Of a stretch of DNA of 64,000 bases, positions 41,351 to 51,236 are shown piece by piece; positions within the stretch are counted from its first letter, which is position 1; every line of letters begins with the position of its first letter. The position numbers and the translations under genes are program-made. The notes under the pieces are model-generated. The model ran no database searches. It was not told where the DNA came from and saw nothing but the letters and a program-made list of their open reading frames with translations. This stretch comes from Streptomyces sp. NBC_00234 (GTDB lineage Bacteria; Actinomycetota; Actinomycetes; Streptomycetales; Streptomycetaceae): the NCBI RefSeq assembly GCF_036195325.1, contig NZ_CP108101.1, positions 1,302,001-1,366,000 on the forward strand, given 5' to 3'.

Positions 41351-42808
41351 TCAGAACGGGAACTGCGACCGCCCGTGCTGCACCGAGATCCACTTCTGGG
41401 TGGTGAACGCCTCGATCATCGACTCGCCGTTCAGCCGTCCCAGACCCGACGCCTTCTCGCCGCCGAACGGGACGATGGGCTCGTCGTGGACGGTGCCGTC
41501 GTTGATGTGGATCATCCCGGTGCGGATGCGCTGCCCGACCCGCACACCGCGCTCGACGTTGGCGGTGTGCACGGCGCCGCTCAGCCCGTACGGGGTGTCG
41601 TTGGCGATCCGTACCGCCTCGTCCTCGCCGTCGAACGGCACCAGCAGCGCGACGGGACCGAAGATCTCCTGGTGCAGGACGGGCGAGTCGGCGGCGAGAC
41701 CGGTCAGCACGGAGGGGCTCACCAGGTTGCCGTCGATACCGCCGTGCAGCAGCGCCGTCGCGCCGGCCTCGACGGTCTGGTCCACGAGCTTGGAGACCGC
41801 CTCGGCCTGCGAGGAGTTGATCAGCGGGCCGATCTGGGTCGCCGGGTCGGCCGGGTCGCCGACCCGCAGCGAGGCCACCTTGGCGACGAACTTCTCGGTG
41901 AACTCCTTCTCCACCGCACGGTCGACCAGGATCCGGTTGGCCGCCATGCAGACCTGGCCCTGGTGGATGTACCGGCTGAAGACGGCCGCGTCGACGGCGT
42001 AGTCCACGTCGGCGTCGTCGAGCACGATGAGCGCGCTGTTGCCGCCCAGTTCGAGCACGGCGCGCTTGAGGTTCGCCGCACAGACGGTCGCGACGTGCCG
42101 GCCGACCTTGTCCGAGCCGGTGAAGGAGATGACCTGCGGGACGGGGTGCTCCAGCAGCGTGTCGCCGATCTCTGCGATGTCGGTGACCACGACGTTCAGC
42201 AGCCCGGCGGGCAGACCCGCGTCCTCGAACACCTTGGCCAGCAGGGTGCCGCCGCAGATCGGGGTGTTCTGGTGCGGCTTGAGGACGACGGCGTTGCCGA
42301 GGGCGAGCGCGGGCGCGACCGACTTGAGCGAGAGCAGGAAGGGGAAGTTGAAGGGGCTGATGACTCCCACGACGCCGACGGGCACCCGGTAGACCCGGTT
42401 CTCCTTGCCCTCGGTCGGCGAGGGAAGTATCTGTCCGGCGGGCCGGAGCGCCAGCTGCACCGCCTCGCGCAGGAACTCCTTGGCCAGGTGGATCTCGAAC
42501 GCGGCCTTGAGGCGGGTACCACCCAACTCGGCGACGATCGCCTCACCGATCTCGGGCTCGCGCTCCTCGACGATCCGCAGCGCCTTCTCCAGCACACCCC
42601 GCCTGGTGTACGGGTTGGTGTCGGCCCACGCCTGCTGGGCGCGCTCCGCCGCCCGGTACGCCTGGTCCACCTCGTCGGCCGTGGCGACCGGGATCGACGC
42701 GAGCTTCTCCCCGTTGAACGGGTTGAAGTCGATGATGTCCCACGACCCCTTCCCCGGCCTCCACTCGCCGTCGATGTACTGATGGGCCAGGTCAGTGAAG
42801 AAGGACAT
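41351..42808 (-). CDS. NAD(P)-dependent aldehyde dehydrogenase
   Basis: The 485-residue enzyme has all the ALDH residues: Asn in ISPFNFPF, the base Glu in VLELGGNSAL, nucleophile Cys in HQGQVCMAANR, and EIFGPVALLVPF. The proteins nearest in character are benzaldehyde/vanillin-type dehydrogenases. It converts an aldehyde to its acid in the cytoplasm. Lying upstream of the Lrp, nitrilase and amine oxidase genes on the same strand, it fits the oxidation of an aldehyde produced from an amine. The gap to Lrp is 63 bp. Confidence 0.93.
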   Translation of the reverse strand: MSFFTDLAHQYIDGEWRPGKGSWDIIDFNPFNGEKLASIPVATADEVDQAYRAAERAQQAWADTNPYTRRGVLEKALRIVEEREPEIGEAIVAELGGTRLKAAFEIHLAKEFLREAVQLALRPAGQILPSPTEGKENRVYRVPVGVVGVISPFNFPFLLSLKSVAPALALGNAVVLKPHQNTPICGGTLLAKVFEDAGLPAGLLNVVVTDIAEIGDTLLEHPVPQVISFTGSDKVGRHVATVCAANLKRAVLELGGNSALIVLDDADVDYAVDAAVFSRYIHQGQVCMAANRILVDRAVEKEFTEKFVAKVASLRVGDPADPATQIGPLINSSQAEAVSKLVDQTVEAGATALLHGGIDGNLVSPSVLTGLAADSPVLHQEIFGPVALLVPFDGEDEAVRIANDTPYGLSGAVHTANVERGVRVGQRIRTGMIHINDGTVHDEPIVPFGGEKASGLGRLNGESMIEAFTTQKWISVQHGRSQFPF

Positions 42809-42920
42809 GAGATCCCTTACCGCAGAGAGGCGGGCAGCTGATTGCGCTTCATATTACTTAATTTTCAACCGAGTTGAAGCGTGCGAAGAGCCACTGCGGA
42901 ACGGCCTGACCGCCCCACGC

Positions 42921-42956
42921 AAAAGCCCCTCCCGGCATCATTCACCGGAAGGGGCT
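42921..42956 (-). terminator. Rho-independent-type terminator after guaB1
   Basis: On the minus strand, AGCCCCTTCCGG pairs with CCGGGAGGGGCT (one mismatch) around a 9-base loop and is followed by TTTT, 24 bp after the guaB1 stop. A T-tract is unusual for this genome, so this is a good intrinsic terminator. Confidence 0.85.
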
Positions 42957-42979
42957 CAGCGGTTACGGACGGGGCGGGA

Positions 42980-44743
<1,764 letters not shown>

Positions 44744-45802
44744 GTGGAGAGCGAACTGCCGGACATCTACTGCCCGTTCCCCCAGCGGACCAATCCGCAC
44801 GTCGGGCAGACCCGTGAGCACCTCGACACCTGGACACGCCGCACCGGCCTCGTGCACAGGGAGTCCGCGAGAGCCAGATTCGAACAAGCCGATTTCGGCG
44901 CCTTCGTCGGCATGGTCTACCCGACGGCCGGCAGCGAGCACCTCGATCTGGTGGCGGACTGGTTCGTCTGGCTGTTCCTCGTCGACGACCAGCTCGACGA
45001 CGGCCAGCTCGGCCGCGATCCGGAACGCGTACGCGGCGTTGTCGCCCGGATGCTGGCCGTGGTGGACGGCATGGACACCGCCCCCGTACCCGACGAGGAG
45101 CTCCCGGCCGCCGTCGTCGCCCTGGAGGATCTGTGGGCACGGACGACCCCGGCCATGGCCCCGCACTGGCGCAGACGCTTCGCCTGGCACCTCACCACGT
45201 ATCTGACGACGGCCACCAGCTGGGAGGCGGGCAACCGGGCCGACGGCGTGGTCCCCTCCGAGGAGACGTACATCGCCAAGCGCCGGCACACCGGAGCGAT
45301 CCACGTCTGCATGGACCTGATAGAGATCGTGGCCGGGATCGAGGCACCCGAGTCGATTCACAACGATCCCCGCTTCATCACCGCACTGGAAGCCTCGTGC
45401 AACGTGGTGTGCTGGGCCAATGACGTCTACTCCTTCGAGAAGGAGCAGGTCCTCGGCGAGATCCACAACCTCGTGCACCTGGTCCGCCACCACCGCGGCT
45501 ACGGGGAACAGCGGGCCATCAACCACGTCTGCGCCCTGATCGCCACCGAGACCGAGCGGTTCCTCACGGCCGAGGACGAGCTGCTGGAGATGTACCCGCA
45601 GCTGGCGGACATGCTCGTCCCGTATCTGGACGGCATGCGCAGCTGGATGCGCGGCAACCTGGACTGGTCCCGGCTCACCCCCCGCTACAACCCGGCGGAC
45701 GTCAGCCAGTACGAGGAGCCCGAGGAGTATCTGGAGGAGACGGTCCTCGGCTTCTCCGCGGACCGCGCCGGAGAGAGCGTGAGCGACGCCCGCAAGGGCT
45801 GA
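44744..45802 (+). CDS. Class I terpene synthase (sesquiterpene cyclase type)
   Basis: The 352-residue all-alpha enzyme has the aspartate-rich metal motif DDQLDD (81-86), a pyrophosphate-sensing Arg near 180-181 in YIAKRRHTGA, the NSE triad NDVYSFEKE (226-234), and the C-terminal Arg-Tyr pair in LTPRYNP. It should ionise and cyclise an isoprenyl diphosphate, most likely farnesyl diphosphate given its size. GGAGAGGA lies 13 bases before the GTG start. No P450 or prenyl synthase gene adjoins it. From memory, the S. griseus (+)-epicubenol synthase maps to a comparable place, so this product is a guess worth testing. A strong hairpin ends the gene. Confidence 0.92.
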   Translation: MESELPDIYCPFPQRTNPHVGQTREHLDTWTRRTGLVHRESARARFEQADFGAFVGMVYPTAGSEHLDLVADWFVWLFLVDDQLDDGQLGRDPERVRGVVARMLAVVDGMDTAPVPDEELPAAVVALEDLWARTTPAMAPHWRRRFAWHLTTYLTTATSWEAGNRADGVVPSEETYIAKRRHTGAIHVCMDLIEIVAGIEAPESIHNDPRFITALEASCNVVCWANDVYSFEKEQVLGEIHNLVHLVRHHRGYGEQRAINHVCALIATETERFLTAEDELLEMYPQLADMLVPYLDGMRSWMRGNLDWSRLTPRYNPADVSQYEEPEEYLEETVLGFSADRAGESVSDARKG

Positions 45803-45810
45803 CACACCAC

Positions 45811-45843
45811 GAAGGCCGGGCGCACACCGCGCGCCCGGCCTTC
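45811..45843. terminator. Bidirectional terminator between terpene synthase and SorC regulator
   Basis: A perfect 13-bp stem (45811-45823 with 45831-45843) and a 7-base loop lie between two convergent genes, eight bases after the terpene synthase stop. Confidence 0.8.
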
Positions 45844-45860
45844 AAGCTGTCGCCCGCCGG

Positions 45861-46886
45861 TCAGACGCTGTCGGGGTCCGCCCGCTCCAGCGCCGGCCGG
45901 GGTCCCGGTGCCGACTCCGTCAGCAGGAAGTCCGCGGCGGCCGTGTCCGTCACCAGGCTGGTGACCAGGCCGGACCGCAGGACGGCCCCGATCGCCGCCG
46001 CCTTGCGCTGGCCGCCGGCGATCGCCACCACCTCGGGAATCCGGCGCAGCCGGTCCGCCTCCACGGTGATGCAGCGCTCGCCGAGGTCACGGCCGACCCT
46101 GCGCCCCTCGGTGTCGAAGAGGTGCGCGGACATCTCGGCCGCGACGCCGAGCGAGGCGTAGTGCGCCCGCTCCTCGTCCGAGAGCATGTCGTGCACGGTG
46201 GAGATGCCGGGTTCCCAGGAACCGATGGAGACCGCGGCGACCGTCACCTTGTCGAAGTACTCGAAGGCCCGGGCGATCCCCGTCTGGTGCCGCAGCGCGG
46301 CTGCCGTCGCCGGGTCCGGCAAGAGCATCGGCGCGTAGATCGGGTGCGCCTCGCCGCCGGAGACCTGCGCGGCGCGGCGGACCGCCTCGACCGAGCCGCG
46401 CTCGGCCGTCCCCGCGTCGTACACCCCGGTGAGCTGCACGACCGTGCAGGGCGGGAGCCGGTCGAGGGCCGCCGCCATGTGAATCGTGGACCGGCCCCAG
46501 GCCAGGCCCAGCACATCGCCCTCGTTCACCAGTTCGCCGAGAAGATCGGCCGCGACCTCGCCCAGGTTCTCCGGGTCGGGGGCGTCCTCCTGCTCCTCGG
46601 CCGGGGATTCGACGACGACCGCGTGGCGCAGCCCGTAACGGGCCCTGAGCGCGTCGGAGCGCTCCGCGTCCAGCTCGGCCGGCACCCGGATCTCGATGCG
46701 TACGAGATCACGCTCGAGGGCGGTCTCCAGAACCCGGGCCACCTTGAAGCGGCTGACGCCGAACTCCTCGGCGATCTGGATCTTCGACTTTCCCTCAAGG
46801 TAGAACCGGCGGGCCATGGCCGCCGCCTGCACCAGCTCCGCGGGTCCCATCCGCATGGCTGACCGACCCGCCGAGATGCCAGACAC
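45861..46886 (-). CDS. SorC-family sugar-binding transcriptional regulator
   Basis: The 341-residue protein has an N-terminal HTH (KSKIQIAEEFGVSRFKVARV) and the SorC/DeoR sugar-phosphate domain (GLAWGRSTIHMAAALDRLP, VVAIAGGQRKAAAIGAVLRS). I favour the GTG at 46886, which has GAGGAG six bases upstream; a GTG at 46910 extends the protein by eight residues (MNSSEEIA). Its effector is probably a phosphorylated sugar. It stands beside rpe, transcribed in the same direction, and is conserved there, so it may sense pentose-phosphate intermediates; that link is inference. Confidence 0.9.
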   Translation of the reverse strand: MSGISAGRSAMRMGPAELVQAAAMARRFYLEGKSKIQIAEEFGVSRFKVARVLETALERDLVRIEIRVPAELDAERSDALRARYGLRHAVVVESPAEEQEDAPDPENLGEVAADLLGELVNEGDVLGLAWGRSTIHMAAALDRLPPCTVVQLTGVYDAGTAERGSVEAVRRAAQVSGGEAHPIYAPMLLPDPATAAALRHQTGIARAFEYFDKVTVAAVSIGSWEPGISTVHDMLSDEERAHYASLGVAAEMSAHLFDTEGRRVGRDLGERCITVEADRLRRIPEVVAIAGGQRKAAAIGAVLRSGLVTSLVTDTAAADFLLTESAPGPRPALERADPDSV

Positions 46887-46989
46887 CGCGATCTCCTCAC
46901 TGCTGTTCACACGCTCGATACGCCGTTCATCCTGTCAGATCCGGCGATCCTTGATCAGACCCGTCGGGCCGCGTTCATCTGCCCTTGGT

Positions 46990-47670
46990 TCAGTGGTTGC
47001 ATCCCCAGGAGGCGGCCGTGGCCGCCTCCGCCTGGGCCCTCAGTCCCCGCACCGCCCCGGCCGGGTCCGCGGCCCCGTACACCGCCGAACCCGCGACGAA
47101 CACATCGGCGCCGGCCTCGGCGCACCGCTCGATGGTGGTGGCGGAGACCCCGCCGTCCACCTGGAGCCACAGTTCGAGTCCGTGCTTGGTGATCAGCTCA
47201 CGGGTGCGGCGGATCTTCGGCAGCATGATGTCCAGGAACGCCTGGCCGCCGAAGCCCGGCTCCACCGTCATGATCAGCAGCATGTCGAGCTCGGGGAGCA
47301 GGTCCTCGTACGGCTCGATCGGGGTCGCGGGCTTGAGCGCCATCGAGGCGCGGGCCCCCTTCGCCCTGATCTCCCTGGCCAGCCGGACCGGCGCCGCCGC
47401 CGCCTCCACGTGGAAGGTGACGGAACCGGCGCCCGCCTCGACGTACTGCGGCGCCCAGCGGTCCGCGTCCTCGATCATCAGGTGGCAGTCCAGCGGAGTG
47501 TCCGTGGCCTTGCTCAGCGCCTCCACGATCGGCACGCCGAGCGTCAGGTTGGGGACAAAGTGGTTGTCCATGACGTCGACATGGAGCCAGTCGGCACCTT
47601 CGACGGCCTTCGCCTCGTCGGCGAGTCGCGCGAAGTCGGCGGACAGGATGCTGGGGTTGATCTGGGCCAT
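46990..47670 (-). CDS. rpe: Ribulose-phosphate 3-epimerase
   Basis: The 226-residue TIM-barrel enzyme has all the signatures: [58 protein letters not shown] and [13 protein letters not shown]. It interconverts ribulose-5-phosphate and xylulose-5-phosphate in the pentose phosphate pathway. The ATG at 47670 starts the typical [13 protein letters not shown]. It is followed downstream by the SorC regulator gene, about 100 bp away, on the same strand. Confidence 0.97.
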   Translation of the reverse strand: MAQINPSILSADFARLADEAKAVEGADWLHVDVMDNHFVPNLTLGVPIVEALSKATDTPLDCHLMIEDADRWAPQYVEAGAGSVTFHVEAAAAPVRLAREIRAKGARASMALKPATPIEPYEDLLPELDMLLIMTVEPGFGGQAFLDIMLPKIRRTRELITKHGLELWLQVDGGVSATTIERCAEAGADVFVAGSAVYGAADPAGAVRGLRAQAEAATAASWGCNH

Positions 47671-47783
47671 GCCCCCAGCCTGCCATGTTCCGCGCCACTT
47701 CCCCGCCTCGGTGCGTCCCAAAGCCTCACGGGATCATCACAGTTCACGCAATCCCGGCTTTTTGCCGGTCCTCAGTCCCCGGA

Positions 47784-49217
47784 TCAGCCGGTACGGCGCA
47801 GCAGCGCGAGGTACATCGCGTCCGTGCCGTGCAGGTGGGGCCAGAGCTGTACGTCGGGTCCCTCACCCAGCGCGGGCACTCCCGGCATCAGAGGACGCGC
47901 GTCCACCCACTCGGCCTCGACGGGCTGTCCGCCCCGGCCCCTGAGTACGTCGTCGACGACGATCCGGGTCTCCGCGAGATGCGGCGAACAGGTCGCGTAG
48001 CCGACGACGCCGCCGATCCGCACGGCCTTCAACGCCTCGCGCAGCAGGCCGCGTTGGAGCGGAGCGAAGCTTTCGAGATCCTCGGCGCGGCGCCGCCAGC
48101 GGGCTTCCGGGCGACGGCGCAGCGCGCCCAGTCCGGAGCACGGAACGTCCATCAGGACCCGGTCGAAGGAGCCCGGCTGCCACGGCGGACGGGTGCCGTC
48201 GGCGGTGATCACCTGGTACGGGCCGGGGTTGCCGGCCAGCGCCCGCTCGACGAGCCGGGCACGGTGCGGCTGCTTCTCTGCGGCGAGCAGCGCGGCGCCG
48301 CGGCCGGCCGCGAGGGCCGCCAGCAGGGCGGCCTTGCCGCCGGGCCCCGCGCAGCCGTCGAGCCAGCGGCTGTCCCTGCCGTCCACCGGCGCGTTGGCCA
48401 GGGCGGCGGCGACGAGCTGGCTGCCCTCGTCCTGCACTCCGGCCCGGCCGTCCTGGACGGCGGTCAGCGCGCCCGGCTCGCCGCCCTCGGCCATCCGTAC
48501 GGCGTAGGGCGACCAGCGGCCGGGAAGGCCGTTGTCCTCGCCGAGGGCGCTCAGGAGCTCGTCGGTGGTGGAGCGGCCCGGCCGGGCGACCAGGGTCACC
48601 TCGGGCCGTTCGTTGTCGGCTTCGAGGAGGTCCTCGATGCCGGCCCGGCCCCCGCCGAGGGCGTCCCACAGCGCGGAGACGATCCATCGCGGATGCGAGT
48701 GGACGATGGAGAGGTGCTCCTCGGCGTCCTTCTCGTACGCCGGGGCGACGAGCTCCACCCAGCCGTCCAGGTCGTGTGCCGTCACCTTGCGCAGCACGGC
48801 GTTGACGAACTTGGCGCGCCCCTCGCCCAGCACCACCCGGGCCAGCTCCACGCTGGCCGAGACCGCGGCGTGGGTCGGAATGCGGGTGCCCAGCAGCTGG
48901 TGCACGCCCATGTTGAGGACGTCGAGCACCGGCGGGTCGACCTCGCGCAGCGGCCGGTCGATGCAGGCGGCGACGATCGCGTCGTACGTCCCCTGCCGGC
49001 GCAGCGTCCCGTAGACCAGCTCGGTCGCGAGCGCGGCGTCCCTGCCGTCGAAGTCGCCCTTGGCCCGTGCCTTCTTGAGCAGGGGCGGCAGGACGAGGTT
49101 GGCGTACGCGTCGCGTTCGTCGACGGCCCTGAGCGCCTCGAAGGCGAGGAACCGGACGGGGTCCTTCTGCGGACGGCGGTGCGGCTTGGCGGGACGGCGA
49201 CGCTGCTGGTCGTTCAC
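47784..49217 (-). CDS. rsmB: 16S rRNA (cytosine-967-C5)-methyltransferase
   Basis: The 477-residue enzyme has an N-terminal NusB-like RNA-binding domain (about 20-170) and a C-terminal Rossmann methyltransferase: DGCAGPGGKAALLAAL binds SAM, PCSGLGALRRRPEARW holds one catalytic cysteine and YATCSPH the other. It methylates C967 of 16S rRNA during ribosome assembly. The start is a GTG with a GGAG site. The gene follows fmt with 129 bp between and precedes rpe. This is the usual actinobacterial order. Confidence 0.95.
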   Translation of the reverse strand: MNDQQRRRPAKPHRRPQKDPVRFLAFEALRAVDERDAYANLVLPPLLKKARAKGDFDGRDAALATELVYGTLRRQGTYDAIVAACIDRPLREVDPPVLDVLNMGVHQLLGTRIPTHAAVSASVELARVVLGEGRAKFVNAVLRKVTAHDLDGWVELVAPAYEKDAEEHLSIVHSHPRWIVSALWDALGGGRAGIEDLLEADNERPEVTLVARPGRSTTDELLSALGEDNGLPGRWSPYAVRMAEGGEPGALTAVQDGRAGVQDEGSQLVAAALANAPVDGRDSRWLDGCAGPGGKAALLAALAAGRGAALLAAEKQPHRARLVERALAGNPGPYQVITADGTRPPWQPGSFDRVLMDVPCSGLGALRRRPEARWRRRAEDLESFAPLQRGLLREALKAVRIGGVVGYATCSPHLAETRIVVDDVLRGRGGQPVEAEWVDARPLMPGVPALGEGPDVQLWPHLHGTDAMYLALLRRTG

Positions 49218-49346
49218 GTGAAAGGTGCTCCGCTGATGGTGAGGGGGCGAACGCTCCCAGCGTACGTCGTGGCCGGGCCGGGCCCGTCCGGCGTGCGACG
49301 GCGGGACGGCCGCCCGGCCCCGGCGCGCTTCCTAGGACGGCAGGCC

Positions 49347-50279
49347 CTAGACGCCGACCAGCTCACCCGGAACGATCCGCACCCCGCGCGCCCAGTCGGC
49401 GCCCCGCATCGGCTTCTTCCCCTGCGGCTGGACCCACAGCAGCTCCACCGCGTGCGAGCCGGTACCGACGTACACGTTGTTCTTGGCGGCGGACAGCTCG
49501 CCCGGGGCCAGGTCGGTACGGTCCAGGACGGGCACCGCCTGGATCAGCTTGAGGCGCTCCCCGCGGAAGAGCGTCCACGCACCGGGGGCCGGGGTGCAGC
49601 CGCGGACGACCCGGTCGACCCGCAGCGCGGGTGCGGACCACTGCACCTGGGCGTCCTCGACAGTGATCTTGGGGGCGAGGGTGATGCCGTCGGCCGGCTG
49701 CGGCACGGCGTGCAGCGTGCCGTCCTCGATGCCGTCCATGGTCGCGGCGAGCAGCCCCGCACCGGCGAAGGCGAGCCGGGTGAGCAGATCGCCGCTGGTG
49801 TCGGTGGGCCGCACCTCCTCCGTGAGGACGCCGTACACCGGACCGGAGTCCAGCCCCTCCTCGATCAGGAACGTCGACGCGCCGGTCACCTCGTCGCCCG
49901 CCATGACCGCGTGCTGCACGGGGGCGGCGCCGCGCCAGGCGGGCAGCAGCGAGAAGTGGAGGTTGACCCAGCCGCGGGCGGGGACGGCGAGCGCGGCCTT
50001 GGGCAGCAGCGCCCCGTAGGCGACGACGGGACAGCAGTCGGGCGCGATCTCCCGCAGCCGTGCCAGGAAGTCCTCGTCCCGGGGCCTGACGGGCTTGAGG
50101 ACCTCGATCCCCGCCTCCTCGGCGCGCTCGGCGACGGGACTGGCGACCAGTCGGCGCCCGCGCCCGGCCGGTGCGTCGGGCCGGGTGACGACGGCGGCCA
50201 CTTCGTGACGGCCGGAGGCGAGCAGGGCGTCCAGGGCGGGTACGGCTACCTCTGGGGTGCCTGCGAAGACGAGCTTCAT
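49347..50279 (-). CDS. fmt: Methionyl-tRNA formyltransferase
   Basis: The 310-residue enzyme starts [20 protein letters not shown]. Its formyl-transfer loop [20 protein letters not shown] holds the Ser-Leu-Leu-Pro folate motif, and [16 protein letters not shown] follows. A C-terminal tRNA-binding barrel (about 205-310) completes it. It formylates initiator Met-tRNA with 10-formyl-tetrahydrofolate. The ATG at 50279 is preferred over upstream in-frame codons because it gives the exact conserved N-terminus. Confidence 0.97.
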   Translation of the reverse strand: MKLVFAGTPEVAVPALDALLASGRHEVAAVVTRPDAPAGRGRRLVASPVAERAEEAGIEVLKPVRPRDEDFLARLREIAPDCCPVVAYGALLPKAALAVPARGWVNLHFSLLPAWRGAAPVQHAVMAGDEVTGASTFLIEEGLDSGPVYGVLTEEVRPTDTSGDLLTRLAFAGAGLLAATMDGIEDGTLHAVPQPADGITLAPKITVEDAQVQWSAPALRVDRVVRGCTPAPGAWTLFRGERLKLIQAVPVLDRTDLAPGELSAAKNNVYVGTGSHAVELLWVQPQGKKPMRGADWARGVRIVPGELVGV

Positions 50280-50586
50280 GGGGGCTGACTGCCTCTCGGG
50301 CCGAAACGTACGGTGATGAGCAGCACACCAGTCTAGGGCCTGTCGTCGAACCGCCGTCGTCCGGCCGAAGGCCGGGGCGGCCGACGGTCCGACGAAGGCC
50401 CCGGCCCCCGGAGCCGCGCCGGATGGCGGGGGGCGTACGCACGGCCGTGCGCCCCGCGCATATGCACATACGCCCCTATAGCGTGACCACATCCCCGGGT
50501 GGCGCGTTGGTCAAGTGAGATTGACCGAAGTGGGCCGCCTCGGTGCGGCCCCGATCCCTTTCATCGCCGGTTCGAGAGGCTTCTTC
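50280..50586. other. Divergent intergenic region, fmt/HTH protein
   Basis: No gene is seen here. A perfect inverted repeat, GGTCAA-6-TTGACC, lies at 50509-50526, 60 bp before the plus-strand start. GC-rich hairpin-forming sequence with GGGCGTACGC/GTGCGCCCC pieces lies around 50429-50457. Promoter boxes could not be fixed. Confidence 0.5.
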
Positions 50587-51153
50587 ATGGCCGACCACGC
50601 AACCCACGACGCCCAAGCGCGGGCCAGTCTGCATCTTCTGGTGCGGGACATCGAGCGGGTCCGGCGGCAGGTGGACGCGCTGCGCACCCTCACCGCCCAG
50701 CTGGGCAACGTCTACCGTCCGCGCCGCTCCGGCCCGTCAGCGGGCTTCGTCGTCTACGGCAGGGCCCCGGCCCCCACCGTCCGGCTGGCCCAGGAGCTGC
50801 GGGACAGCGTCGAGACCCTGGTCACGGCGGCGGTCGACTTCGACCGCTCGCTCGGATTCTCCTGGGACGCGGTGGGCTCAGCCCTCGGGGTCACGAAGCA
50901 GGCGGTGCACCGCCGCTACGGCGCCCGCCGCAACGCTCCCAGCGCAGCGCCCGAGGGGGCTGTCGCCGCCGAGACCACGCAGCGCCCGGTGGCCGTGGCC
51001 CCCGGCATGGCCGGGGCTCCGTCCGGCCCCTCCGGCCCCCCGCTTCCCTCGGTGCCCGCGGCTCGCTCGATGCCGCCCCAGCCCTCGACGGCCGGTCCGT
51101 CACTGCGGGAGGAGCTGCGCCCCGGGGCGTTCCCCGGCCCGCGCAACGGCTGA
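50587..51153 (+). CDS. Conserved helix-turn-helix protein of unknown function
   Basis: The 188-residue protein is conserved between fmt and priA in Streptomyces, as far as I recall. It has a helical N-terminus ([35 protein letters not shown]). A helix-turn-helix-like segment near 85-112 ([20 protein letters not shown]) resembles sigma-factor region 4 or small DNA-binding proteins. A Pro/Ala-rich disordered tail of about 70 residues ends it. The ATG has GAGAGG eight bases upstream. It may bind DNA, but nothing shows the target. Confidence 0.8.
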   Translation: MADHATHDAQARASLHLLVRDIERVRRQVDALRTLTAQLGNVYRPRRSGPSAGFVVYGRAPAPTVRLAQELRDSVETLVTAAVDFDRSLGFSWDAVGSALGVTKQAVHRRYGARRNAPSAAPEGAVAAETTQRPVAVAPGMAGAPSGPSGPPLPSVPAARSMPPQPSTAGPSLREELRPGAFPGPRNG

Positions 51154-51236
51154 CGCCGCGATACCCCCCTCTGCCCCTCCGTGCCGCGCGCACGGCGGGG
51201 CAGTCCCTTGTGCCCGCAGGTCCGCTCCGCCGCTCC

